Assembly: GCA_030748555.1 (NCBI GenBank) | Contig: JASMLT010000002.1 | Coordinates: forward strand, 1 to 64,000 | From: Acidimicrobiales bacterium | Lineage (GTDB): Bacteria; Actinomycetota; Acidimicrobiia; Acidimicrobiales; MedAcidi-G1 | Reading direction: 5' to 3' | DNA: 64,000 bases | Part shown: one piece after another, positions 14,731-23,534 of the stretch | Position numbering within the stretch: position 1 is the stretch's first letter | Layout of the letters: each line of letters begins with the position of its first letter | Position numbers and translations under genes: made by a program | Notes under the pieces: model-generated | Told to the model about the DNA's origin: nothing | Databases searched by the model: none | The model's input: only the letters and a program-made list of their open reading frames with translations

Positions 14731-16694
14731 ACTTTCTTCTCCACTTCTTCATTTAAACGAAGTAAAAACTCTTGTATTGATAAACCTCGCTCAGGTTCAT
14801 CGCTATTTCGAATGTTGTCAGCAACAGTATTATTTTTTATATCTTCATCCCCCACTACCAATAAATGCGGAATTTTTTCAACTTTCCCTGACCTGACTCT
14901 TTTCCCAAGAGGTTCATCAGCAATATCTATGGTGGCTCTGAAGCCTTCATTCTCTATTTCAGCTAAAAGCAACTCTGCATAATTTTGGTGCTCTGCCGCC
15001 ACAGGCAATATTCTTACTTGCTCAGGAGATAGCCACGTAGGGAAAGCACCTGCATAGTGTTCAATTAAAACTCCAATAAATCTTTCAATCGAACCTAATA
15101 AAGCCCTATGTATCATCACCGGTTGATGTCTAGCCCCATCAGTTCCTATGTATTCAAGACCGAAACGGTCAGGAAGGTTGAAATCCAATTGAAGGGTGGT
15201 CAATTGCCATGGCCTGCCAATCGCATCATTAACATCCATGTCAATTTTAGGACCGTAGAAAGCACCCCCTCCTTCTTCAATAATGTATGGAAGTTCTTCT
15301 GTTTCAAGTGCCTGCCTTAAGCCTTCTGTGGCTAGATCCCATAGCTCATCATCACCCACAGATTTCTCCGGGGGTCTTGTAGAAAGTTTTGCTTGGAAAT
15401 CCGTAAAACCAAAATCTCTCAACAGGGAAAGACAGAAAGCTAAAAGAGAGGACAATTCTTCCGGAACCTGTTCGCGGGTGCAGAAAATATGAGAATCATC
15501 TTGAGTGAACCCTCTACTGCGAAGGAGTCCATGCACAGCACCCGAAAGCTCATATCTGTAAACAGTTCCAAGTTCAAAATAACGTGTTGGCAGATCCCTA
15601 TAACTACGTTGAGAACTCTTATAAACCATTACGTGAAAAGGACAATTCATTGGTTTCGGATAATAAGTCGCTCCATCCATTTCCATGGGTGGATACATAC
15701 CTTCAGCGTAAAAGTCTAAGTGACCGCTGGTTTCCCAAAGAACTGATTTAGCTATGTGAGGGCTGAATACAAAGCTGTAACCACCATTTTCATGCCTCGT
15801 GCGGCTGTAGTCTTCAATTACCTTTCGAATCAATGACCCTTTCGGATGCCATACAGCCAGCCCTGGTCCTAAATCTTCCGGCCATGAAACGAGATCAAGT
15901 TCTGTCGCTAATCGGCGATGATCTCTCTTCTCTGCTTCAGCCAGTCTCTCCAAATAATCCTCTAAATCCTTTTTACTCGCCCATGCTGTTCCATATATAC
16001 GCTGCAGCATCGGCTGTTTTTCATCACCTCTCCAATATGCTCCAGCAACTTTTTGCAAAGCGAAATGACCCAGTTTCCCAGTTGATGGCACATGGGGCCC
16101 TGTGCAGAGATCAACAAAATCTTGGCCGTTTTTGTAATAACTAATAGTCCCGTCTGCTGCAGCTTCATTTGAAATTTCACTATCCATCTCACCAGTTGAG
16201 ACTCTTTCTATAATTTCTCTTTTAAATTTGTGATTTTCAAAAAGTTCTAAAGCTTCCTCAGGTGGGATCTCATGTCTTTCGAAATTCTGATCTTCCTTAA
16301 TTATTTCGCGCATACGCTTTTCGATATTTATCAAATCATCCTCTGTGAAAGTAGCTCCGCCTGGAAGTTCAAAATCGTAATAAAATCCATCTTTGATAGG
16401 TGGACCTATCGCATAAGTGGCTCCTTCCCAGATGCTCAGAACAGCTTGAGCCAAGACGTGCGCTGTTGAATGCCTTAAAACATACAAACCGTCTTCAGTG
16501 TCTGGAGTTATAACTGACACTGCGTCTCCGTCAGAGAGGGATTTGCTCAAGTCTTTCGTTTCACCATTGACATTTAAAGCAATAGCTGCCTTAGCTAAAC
16601 TCCTTCCTACATCAGCTGCTAAGTCTGCGCCGGTGGAACCTTCGGGCAAAGCACGAGTTGACTCATCTGGGAGAGTAACTTTTATTTCAGCCAT
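14727..16694 (-). CDS. thrS: Threonyl-tRNA synthetase
   Basis: A 655-aa protein of the usual full length. In order: an N-terminal TGS domain (IKVTLPDESTRALPEGS), the editing domain with HSTAHVLAQAV and the distal DLCTGPHVPSTG motif, the class II catalytic core with the zinc Cys in MNCPFHVMVY, motif 2 around RYELSGAVHGLLRSRGFTQDD (Arg in motif 2) and motif 3 GSIERFIGVLIEHYAG, and the anticodon-binding domain at the end (QVRILPVA). It charges tRNA-Thr. ATG 16694 is the start. It is the first gene of a transcript continuing into the HIT gene. Confidence 0.97.
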   Translation of the reverse strand: MAEIKVTLPDESTRALPEGSTGADLAADVGRSLAKAAIALNVNGETKDLSKSLSDGDAVSVITPDTEDGLYVLRHSTAHVLAQAVLSIWEGATYAIGPPIKDGFYYDFELPGGATFTEDDLINIEKRMREIIKEDQNFERHEIPPEEALELFENHKFKREIIERVSTGEMDSEISNEAAADGTISYYKNGQDFVDLCTGPHVPSTGKLGHFALQKVAGAYWRGDEKQPMLQRIYGTAWASKKDLEDYLERLAEAEKRDHRRLATELDLVSWPEDLGPGLAVWHPKGSLIRKVIEDYSRTRHENGGYSFVFSPHIAKSVLWETSGHLDFYAEGMYPPMEMDGATYYPKPMNCPFHVMVYKSSQRSYRDLPTRYFELGTVYRYELSGAVHGLLRSRGFTQDDSHIFCTREQVPEELSSLLAFCLSLLRDFGFTDFQAKLSTRPPEKSVGDDELWDLATEGLRQALETEELPYIIEEGGGAFYGPKIDMDVNDAIGRPWQLTTLQLDFNLPDRFGLEYIGTDGARHQPVMIHRALLGSIERFIGVLIEHYAGAFPTWLSPEQVRILPVAAEHQNYAELLLAEIENEGFRATIDIADEPLGKRVRSGKVEKIPHLLVVGDEDIKNNTVADNIRNSDEPERGLSIQEFLLRLNEEVEKKV

Positions 16695-16758
16695 ATTACG
16701 AGGTTAGCTAATCAGAGAGGGAAGATTCAGTGTTTTTAATACTTGAAGCACTAAATAT

Positions 16759-17418
16759 TTAATTTTCTTCAATACCTATAAATCGCAACGCTGCTCTTGT
16801 CTTATATCGACTATTCAATTGGAGGATCACAGCACTAAAAGCTTCAATAGCAGTTGCATTCGACAAACCTCCAGCGTCTAAAGGTCGAATCCCTGGAATC
16901 TTGGTTAAAAGCTCCGAAGTTATCTCTGTTGCTTTACTGTGATCTGAGCAGACCAATACGTCGCTTTCGACATCTTCATTTAAATCACCCAGTTCATTAG
17001 CAGGAACATGGTGCATGGCAGCCGCAACATACGAATCCTGAATCACAGATTGAACCGTCGCCGCTACTGATCCGCGAGGCGGAACTAAAGGCTGGAATTC
17101 TCCCGCAACTCTAGCTATCGCATTAGACATACAAATAACAACTTTTCCATGGAGGTGCTCTGCAACAGAACGAGCAGTTGTGGCAGCTGCATCCCACGGA
17201 GTAGCTATAACTATTAGATCTGCTTTTGCGGCATCAATATTTTCGGCCGCTGTGATTTGTAGTTCTTTCTCCGGCCATGCGGAAACTATCTCATCTCTAA
17301 TTTCCATAGCACGATATTTGCTTCGAGAACCTACTGTGATTTCATATCCCACTGATGCAAGTCTTGCAGCTAAAGCTTTTCCAGCAGGTCCTGTTGCTCC
17401 TAATAAGCCTATTTTCAT
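16759..17418 (-). CDS. npdG: NADPH-dependent F420 reductase (F420H2:NADP oxidoreductase)
   Basis: A 219-aa Rossmann protein beginning MKIGLLGATGPAGKALAARL, with TVGSRSKYRA, which selects the NADP phosphate, then DLIVIATPWDAAATTARSV. The size and motifs match Fno/NpdG, which transfers hydride between NADPH and the deazaflavin coenzyme F420 in the cytoplasm. This implies that the organism makes F420, common in actinobacteria. The frame is open to 17478 and ATG 17430 is an alternative start; ATG 17418 matches the usual family N terminus. Divergent from fabI. Confidence 0.85.
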   Translation of the reverse strand: MKIGLLGATGPAGKALAARLASVGYEITVGSRSKYRAMEIRDEIVSAWPEKELQITAAENIDAAKADLIVIATPWDAAATTARSVAEHLHGKVVICMSNAIARVAGEFQPLVPPRGSVAATVQSVIQDSYVAAAMHHVPANELGDLNEDVESDVLVCSDHSKATEITSELLTKIPGIRPLDAGGLSNATAIEAFSAVILQLNSRYKTRAALRFIGIEEN

Positions 17419-17543
17419 GGTGATGATCATAGGCAATATTGAGCCTCGAAACACTGATGGAATGTTTTTTATATACATCCGTCAAAGAATTCACGAATTA
17501 TAGTTGTAGCACGTAGTCTTTTGTTGAGAAAGGAGCTTTTACT

Positions 17544-18311
17544 TTGGGTTTATTAAGTGGTAAGAGACTTCTCATTACTGGTGTATTAACAGACTCTTCG
17601 TTGGCTTTTGCTGTTGCGGAACGTTCAATCGCAGAAGGCGCTGAAATTGTTCTTACAGGAGCAGGCCGAGGACTGAGTCTTACTCGTAGAACTGCAAGAA
17701 AATTAGACGGCCAGCCGGAAGTTTTAGAGTTTGATGTGACGTCCGTTGAACAGGCGAAGGACTTAAATACATGGCTTAAAACAAACTGGGGTGAAGTGGA
17801 TGGAGCGCTTCATGCAATTGGTTTCGCACCTGAGGCCTGCCTGGGGGAAGATTTTATGTCCGCGACGTGGGATGATGTGAAAGTCGCAATGGAGATTTCC
17901 GCTTACTCTTTGAAAACTCTTGCTGAAGTAGTTTCTCCATTAATGCCTAGAGGAAGCTCGATAGTCGGTCTTGATTTTGACGCACGTTTCGCTTGGCCTG
18001 CTTACAACTGGATGGGAGTTGCAAAAGCTGCACTTGAATCGACTTCTCGTTACCTAGCTAAATCCCTTGGGCCCGATGGTATACGGGTAAACCTTGTCGC
18101 AGCAGGTCCGATAAAAACCATGGCAGCAAAAAGCATCCCAGGTTTTTCTGAATTTGAAGATGCTTGGGACGGACGATCCCCTCTTGGTTGGGATGTTGAA
18201 GACCCTGAGCCCGTGGCGCGCTCCTGCGTGGCATTGTTTTCCGATTGGTTACCTGCGACTACAGGAGAGTTGCTCCACGTGGATGGCGGGTACCACTCCA
18301 TTGGTGCTTAA
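17544..18311 (+). CDS. fabI: Enoyl-[acyl-carrier-protein] reductase, InhA type
   Basis: A 255-aa short-chain dehydrogenase with MGLLSGKRLLITGVLTDSSL, the start of InhA-type reductases with the NADH loop. The catalytic Tyr and Lys lie in YNWMGVAKAALES (Y-x6-K, the enoyl reductase spacing, unlike Y-x3-K of other SDRs), and IRVNLVAAGPIKTMAAKSI is the substrate-loop segment. It reduces trans-2-enoyl-ACP in fatty-acid elongation, cytoplasmic. Start TTG 17544 is supported by AAAGGAG nine bases upstream. The end overlaps the opposing M23 gene by 4 bp. Confidence 0.93.
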   Translation: MGLLSGKRLLITGVLTDSSLAFAVAERSIAEGAEIVLTGAGRGLSLTRRTARKLDGQPEVLEFDVTSVEQAKDLNTWLKTNWGEVDGALHAIGFAPEACLGEDFMSATWDDVKVAMEISAYSLKTLAEVVSPLMPRGSSIVGLDFDARFAWPAYNWMGVAKAALESTSRYLAKSLGPDGIRVNLVAAGPIKTMAAKSIPGFSEFEDAWDGRSPLGWDVEDPEPVARSCVALFSDWLPATTGELLHVDGGYHSIGA

Positions 18312-19240
18312 TCCCACTCAAAATTTCCATAAGAAAACAAATACTTCTCTCTTTCTTCATCCTCAGTGTGATTTAGCGGCATCTCTATAGGAATCCTGTT
18401 TGTGCACCTACGATTTGCTATTTGATACGGATTGACTTCATTGCCTCTCCCTGCAGGTCCGGGATGAAATTCAAAATGCAAATGGGGGCCTGTAGCATTT
18501 CCTCCAGCACCTAATTGACCTATTACATCTCCAGCTGAGACTTTTCCGGATTTTTTTCCGTAACGGTATAGATGGGTTCCAAAATAATAGTCACCATTTT
18601 CAGCAACGATTCTGAACGATTTACCTCCTACGGAATCCCAGAAAAAAGTTACTTCTCCATCTACGGGAGCGTAAAGATCTGCACCGTGAAAGCCGACTAT
18701 ATCGACACCTCTATGAATCCCTCTAGGCCTCTTTTCGTTCCACGAGTCGTAAAATTTTACGGTATTGGAGACCGGACAAACCCAGTCCTTGGAATTGGCT
18801 AGTTTCATAATTTTTTCTATATTTTCGTATTTTTTCTTATCTTCCTGAAGGCGTTCTTTATCGACCTCTTCGATATTTTTTAATTTTTCGGCACGATCGA
18901 TCATTATTTTCTCGGCTTCTTCGATCCGTTCAAGTAGGACTCCCGCGACATTTTCTAAGGATTCTTCCACTATTTCTTGGCGTGAACGTATGGATTCAAA
19001 AGTTGTCGCCAGGTCTGTGAGGACAGTAGTCGTTCTTTCAATACGATTTTCAATTATTGATACAACTGCCGAAGCTTTAGAAGTAAAAAATGGAAGTGTC
19101 AGTTTGCGTTCTAACAAAAATGGTGAATCATTTTCTCCCATTTCAAGGAGTGGCGGCTGGTTCTCTTGTGCATTTGAATGACCTACAGGTAGGAACAGAA
19201 GGAACAAGAGAATACTTAGAACGCAAAAATTTCTGGACAT
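18308..19240 (-). CDS. Exported M23 family metallopeptidase with coiled coil
   Basis: A roughly 310-aa protein with a signal peptide (SRNFCVLSILLFLLFLPVGHSNA), a charged coiled-coil region at about 55-145 with repeated EEVEKE-type segments, and a C-terminal LytM/M23 domain: HRGVDIVGFHGADLYAPVDG (His and Asp zinc ligands) and GPHLHFEFHPG (catalytic HxH). The coiled coil plus M23 layout is that of peptidoglycan endopeptidases or their activators (EnvC/NlpD or PcsB-like). An in-frame TTG precedes ATG 19240; ATG is preferred. Acts in the cell wall. Confidence 0.88.
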   Translation of the reverse strand: MSRNFCVLSILLFLLFLPVGHSNAQENQPPLLEMGENDSPFLLERKLTLPFFTSKASAVVSIIENRIERTTTVLTDLATTFESIRSRQEIVEESLENVAGVLLERIEEAEKIMIDRAEKLKNIEEVDKERLQEDKKKYENIEKIMKLANSKDWVCPVSNTVKFYDSWNEKRPRGIHRGVDIVGFHGADLYAPVDGEVTFFWDSVGGKSFRIVAENGDYYFGTHLYRYGKKSGKVSAGDVIGQLGAGGNATGPHLHFEFHPGPAGRGNEVNPYQIANRRCTNRIPIEMPLNHTEDEEREKYLFSYGNFEWD

Positions 19241-19300
19241 CAATTAACAGTACATTTCTGGATTGCTTGTGTCTCGGCAAACGTGCTTAGAAAGTCAAGT

Positions 19301-20347
19301 TTATTTGGTCGCGAGATCAGATTCATCTTCAATCTCTCCTACAAGTTCCTCTATTACATCTTCGAGTGCTACCAGACCCAGAAGTATCCCTTCAGAATTT
19401 TTAACTCCAGCTAAATGACTACGTGATCTGCGCATCTGCAGAAGTAGATCGTCCAAAGGCAAATCGGGTGGCACGATCAACATTCTACGTATCATTTCCA
19501 AAGGCACTGGTTCGCTTTGTGATTGCTCTGGCAAGCGGAGGAAATCTTTAACATGTAAAAATCCGAGTAAATCATTCTCGGTATTCCCAAATACTGGAAG
19601 TCTGGAATGGCCGCTTGCTAAGACAACCTCTTCTATTGAAGCTAAGTCCATTTTCCTATCAACTGTGACCATTTCACTGCGAGCTATCATGATAGATGAA
19701 ACAGGCCTTTGTCCTAAATCTAAAGCACTAGTAAGAAGCTCATGCTCGAAACTTTCTATGAGTCCCTCATCTCTTGAAGCTTTAATAACCGCTAAAAGCT
19801 CGGTCATCCCTAATGCACTATCGTTCCCAACTTGTAATTTGTCACTTAATGGTTTGACTGCGATGGCAACTATTTTGTCTAGAAGCCAAATCACAGGCCG
19901 CGCGCTTTGTACAAAAAATCTTTGGATCGGCATGACCCGAAGGAGAGTTCTTTCCGGATCAGCGATGGCTATGTTCTTAGGAACTATTTCTCCAAACATC
20001 ATCTGCAACATTGCTGCTATTGCTATTGCTGAAATCCAAGACGCTGTTTGTGATGCCCCACTTGGTGCGCCTAAATTTTCTAGAAGCGATCTGATTACCT
20101 CACCGACTGAAGGTTCAGCAAGGATTCCGAGAATCACGCTGCTTAAAGTTATCCCAAGCTGAGATCCAGAAAGTTGTTTTCGTAAATCCTTTCGGGCTTC
20201 TAAAGCTATTTTTGCAGTTTTAGAACCTCCTTCAACTAATTCTTCTAATCGTGAAATACGACTTGCAACCAAAGAAATTTCTGTAGCTACAAAGACAGAG
20301 TTGACGAAAATCAGAAAAATCGCTGCTACAAGTATTACAAAAAGCAT
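19301..20347 (-). CDS. HlyC/CorC (CNNM) family membrane protein, DUF21 plus CBS pair
   Basis: A 348-aa protein: an N-terminal DUF21 membrane domain with several helices (FVILVAAIFLIFVNSVFVATE, then LGITLSSVILGILAEPSVGE), followed by two CBS domains (IMIARSEMVTVDRKMDLAS and the LDDLLLQMRRSRSHLAGV region). The protein ends after the second CBS (LVGEIEDESD) and has no CorC_HlyC domain. Relatives are implicated in magnesium or cobalt efflux and resistance. The start codon directly abuts the stop of the paralogue upstream. Confidence 0.87.
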   Translation of the reverse strand: MLFVILVAAIFLIFVNSVFVATEISLVASRISRLEELVEGGSKTAKIALEARKDLRKQLSGSQLGITLSSVILGILAEPSVGEVIRSLLENLGAPSGASQTASWISAIAIAAMLQMMFGEIVPKNIAIADPERTLLRVMPIQRFFVQSARPVIWLLDKIVAIAVKPLSDKLQVGNDSALGMTELLAVIKASRDEGLIESFEHELLTSALDLGQRPVSSIMIARSEMVTVDRKMDLASIEEVVLASGHSRLPVFGNTENDLLGFLHVKDFLRLPEQSQSEPVPLEMIRRMLIVPPDLPLDDLLLQMRRSRSHLAGVKNSEGILLGLVALEDVIEELVGEIEDESDLATK

Positions 20348-21637
20348 CTAGTTGCTCCTTGTCCTTGGATTATTCGGAGAAACTATACGAAGGTTGGCTA
20401 CCCTAAGTCCCTCTACGGCGACTACTTCTATTTTCCAACTGTCTAATTCTATAATTTCGCTTGGTTCTGGAATATGCCCAAGTCTGAAAAGAACATACCC
20501 AGCAACCGTCTCGTACGGTCCTTCTGGGACTTTCAAGCCAGTTGTTTCTTCAACTTCATATAAATTTAATCGACCGGAAATAATCGTGCTTCCCAAGCCT
20601 TCTGCTCTGGTCTTGACCTCCATATGATCATATTCATCTCCTATTTCGCCGACGATCTCTTCGAGGACATCTTCGATGCTGACTATGCCTGCTGTTCCTC
20701 CGTGTTCATCAGCTACTACTAATAGCTGGTTACGGTTTTGCCGCATATCGTCTAAAACGTCATCCAAGTCTCGTGTTTCTGGAACTGTTAAAACGGGAGT
20801 CATCAATTCTTCTACTGATAACGCCAGCCGTGTTTTCATAGGAAACTTGTATAGAGATTTGATGTGAACGACCCCTTTTATATCGTCTAAATCAATTCCA
20901 AATACAGGGAATCGCGAAAAACCAGTTTTCACAGAAAGATCAATAAGTTTTTCCACTGAGTCTTGTCTTTGCAATGCGCATACTTCTACTCGTGGGACTA
21001 GGACATCGGCTACTGTCTTGCCTGTGAACCTTATTGACCTTCTAAGAAGAGTCACCTCTTCGAGATCAAGAACACCCTCATCGCCAGACGTTTCAATCAA
21101 GTGCTCAAGTTCACCGAGTGTATGAGAAGCAGACAGCTCACTCTTCGGTTCAATTCCCAGTCGGTTAACTACACGATTCGCAAAGTAATTCAGGAAGGCA
21201 ACTACTGGATAGAAAAGCTTTCCATATATCTGAATAAGAGGCGCCAAAATAAAAGTGATCTTCCTGGGAGCCGCTAGGGCTATGTATTTAGGTATCTGTT
21301 CGCCAATTACCAGATGCAACGAAGTCGCTACTGCGACGGCCAAAAAAACACTTAAACCTGAATGATCGTCTCCACCGGTGAGAATCTTTGCAACTGTAGG
21401 TTCGGCTACGAAACCAAGAGACAATGCAGAAAGGGTGATTCCAAATTGAGCTCCTGATAGATAAACAATTAGGTTTTGAAGAAGTTTCCTAACTCTACGG
21501 GCACGTGAATAACCATTCTCTGCTTCTGCTTCGACACTAGCTCTGTTGACCGCTACAAGAGAGAACTCCGCTGCAACAAAAAAAGCGTTTAGCGACAGAA
21601 GAAGGGCAGCAATGAACAAGCCAGACCAGATTGACAT
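20348..21637 (-). CDS. HlyC/CorC (CNNM) family membrane protein with C-terminal transporter-associated domain
   Basis: A 429-aa full-length family member: DUF21 membrane domain at about 1-190 (IAALLLSLNAFFVAAEFSLV, AQFGITLSALSLGFVAEPTV), a CBS pair at about 210-330 (VLVPRVEVCALQRQDSVEKL; LLVVADEHGGTAGIVSIED) and a CorC_HlyC domain at the end (ISGRLNLYEVEETTGLKVPE). It probably handles divalent cation efflux in the membrane. It is first gene of a two-gene operon with a shorter paralogue and diverges from the ABC exporter operon. Confidence 0.9.
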   Translation of the reverse strand: MSIWSGLFIAALLLSLNAFFVAAEFSLVAVNRASVEAEAENGYSRARRVRKLLQNLIVYLSGAQFGITLSALSLGFVAEPTVAKILTGGDDHSGLSVFLAVAVATSLHLVIGEQIPKYIALAAPRKITFILAPLIQIYGKLFYPVVAFLNYFANRVVNRLGIEPKSELSASHTLGELEHLIETSGDEGVLDLEEVTLLRRSIRFTGKTVADVLVPRVEVCALQRQDSVEKLIDLSVKTGFSRFPVFGIDLDDIKGVVHIKSLYKFPMKTRLALSVEELMTPVLTVPETRDLDDVLDDMRQNRNQLLVVADEHGGTAGIVSIEDVLEEIVGEIGDEYDHMEVKTRAEGLGSTIISGRLNLYEVEETTGLKVPEGPYETVAGYVLFRLGHIPEPSEIIELDSWKIEVVAVEGLRVANLRIVSPNNPRTRSN

Positions 21638-21642
21638 CGTAA

Positions 21643-21687
21643 TTACACTCTAGCGAGGTGTAAAACTGCTTATACCTTGTAGCAGTT
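21643..21687. promoter_or_regulatory. Two adjacent inverted repeats between the CorC and ABC exporter operons
   Basis: TTACAC (21643-21648) with GTGTAA (21658-21663), and AACTGCT (21664-21670) with AGCAGTT (21681-21687), follow each other without a gap in the 58-bp divergent intergenic region. They could be operators for both operons or leader hairpins of the ABC mRNA. No regulator gene lies next to them. Confidence 0.4.
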
Positions 21688-21695
21688 AAATCATT

Positions 21696-23534
21696 TTGAA
21701 ATCAATCCGGTACTGTGAACCAATGAATTATCCGGTTGGCCTTAACTCCGAACGAAAAGGGCACATAATTTCTGACGTTTCCATAGATCCTGATGTAAAC
21801 AAACGCTGGTTTAAGCGCTTGTACCCACTTATAAAAGAACAGAGAAACTCCTTCTTAATTACTTCTTTTTGCGGAATCGCAGGTCTCACTATTCAAGTAT
21901 CAGTGCCTATGGTTATTCGTGAAGCCATAGATAATCCCCTTGCAGGCGGTTCTGGGGAAATCAGTTCGTACCTGTGGACACTAGTTGCAATGGCTATATG
22001 CGCCTTTCTTCTTAGATATACATACCGTTTTCTGCTTTTCAAAACTGCTTATCGAATTGAGACTCAACTGAGATCACTTATTTACAGGCATTTAACTAAA
22101 CTCTCATTTTCTTTTTTTGACCGAATAGCTAGTGGAGAAATTATCTCTAGAGCCAACTCTGATATCCGGTCCATCCAACTGCTATTAGCTTTTGGACCTT
22201 TAGCAATGCTTTCACTACTTAGTTTCTTTTTGGCTCTAATCTTCATGCTCTCTATCCACCCTCCTCTTACTTTTGTCACTATTGCCTGCATGCCGTTCGT
22301 GTACGTTCTTGCTCAAAAAATGAGAAACAAAGTTTTTCCACTTTCCTGGGTCACACAGGGACGTATGGCAGATTTAGCAATGGTCGTTGATGAAAATATC
22401 AATGGGTCAAGAATAGTAAAGTCCTTTGCTGCTGAAAGGAAACAAATCGAATTGTTAGCAAAAAAAGCTCAACGTTTACGTTGGTCTTCAACTGCTTTGA
22501 TCGATTCACGAGCGCGTTTTAACCCTCTGATAGAGGCTCTACCACGTTTGGGGATGGCGAGCATTTTGATGTATGGCGGTTGGCTTTCTATAAATGAGAA
22601 AATCAGCATCGGTGCACTCATAGCTTTCAGTAGCTACGTAATCATGATCTCTGTTCCTTTCAGAATGCTGGGATTTGTTCTCCTGCAAGCACAAAGAGCC
22701 GCTGCTTCCTCTTTACGTATTTTTGAAATCCTCGACGAGGAGCCTGCCATAGGGAATAAATTGACAGCACGAAAAATTATTTCACCGATAGGTGATTTAA
22801 GTTTCAGAAACGTTTCTTTTTCCTACCCCAATGATGAAAATCCAGTAATTCTGGACGACTTCAACCTCGAAATTGCAGCTGGTGAAACTGTTGCACTGGT
22901 TGGACGAACAGGGTGTGGAAAATCAACTGTTGCACGACTATTACCTCGGTTTTATGACATAACTGACGGATCTATTCTTCTAGATGGTACTGATATACGA
23001 GATTTTTTAGTTGAAGATTTACGAACCCATATAAATGTGATTCCTGACGAACCTTTCTTGTTTTCAGAGTCAATCAGAAACAATATTGCTTTCGCTCGTC
23101 CAAACGCTAAAGAAGGAGAAGTGATCGCTGCAGCTAAAGCAGCTCAGGCAGATGATTTTATCACAGAGCTAACGAACGGGTATGAGGAAATTGTAGGTGA
23201 AAGAGGCTACACACTTTCGGGAGGACAACGCCAAAGGATCGTTATAGCAAGAACACTTTTAGCAAATCCTAAGATCCTTGTGCTCGATGATTCCACCAGT
23301 TCGATTGATGTCGAAACAGAGTCTCTTATCCACTCTTCCCTGAAAAAGCTTTTACAGGATCGGACGACTTTGGTCATTGCCCATCGGCTATCAACCATTG
23401 CTTTAGCTGACAGAGTCGTACTTATGGACTCGGGTAAAGTCAAAGCTGAAGGGACTCATGAATATTTATTAGCTAACTCACCGGAATACGAGTCAATACT
23501 TGCCTCTGGTGCAATGAGTGCACGGGGTAACTGA
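21696..23534 (+). CDS. ABC exporter half-transporter with degenerate Walker B
   Basis: A 612-aa permease-ATPase fusion: a six-helix type IV exporter membrane domain at about 45-340, then the ATPase with Walker A GRTGCGKST, signature LSGGQRQR and Walker B LVLDDSTSSID, in which the catalytic Glu after the Walker B Asp is replaced by Asp. The next gene is the partner with the complementary defect, so the pair forms a heterodimer with one consensus and one degenerate ATP site, as in TM287/288 or BmrCD. The frame starts at TTG 21696; ATG 21723 is an alternative, with no decisive ribosome site for either. Substrate unknown. Confidence 0.9.
   Translation: MKSIRYCEPMNYPVGLNSERKGHIISDVSIDPDVNKRWFKRLYPLIKEQRNSFLITSFCGIAGLTIQVSVPMVIREAIDNPLAGGSGEISSYLWTLVAMAICAFLLRYTYRFLLFKTAYRIETQLRSLIYRHLTKLSFSFFDRIASGEIISRANSDIRSIQLLLAFGPLAMLSLLSFFLALIFMLSIHPPLTFVTIACMPFVYVLAQKMRNKVFPLSWVTQGRMADLAMVVDENINGSRIVKSFAAERKQIELLAKKAQRLRWSSTALIDSRARFNPLIEALPRLGMASILMYGGWLSINEKISIGALIAFSSYVIMISVPFRMLGFVLLQAQRAAASSLRIFEILDEEPAIGNKLTARKIISPIGDLSFRNVSFSYPNDENPVILDDFNLEIAAGETVALVGRTGCGKSTVARLLPRFYDITDGSILLDGTDIRDFLVEDLRTHINVIPDEPFLFSESIRNNIAFARPNAKEGEVIAAAKAAQADDFITELTNGYEEIVGERGYTLSGGQRQRIVIARTLLANPKILVLDDSTSSIDVETESLIHSSLKKLLQDRTTLVIAHRLSTIALADRVVLMDSGKVKAEGTHEYLLANSPEYESILASGAMSARGN

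Noticed and set aside
14727-16694. Overlapping plus-strand ORFs inside thrS
   Set aside because: They are shadows of thrS in other frames, without ribosome sites or recognisable motifs.
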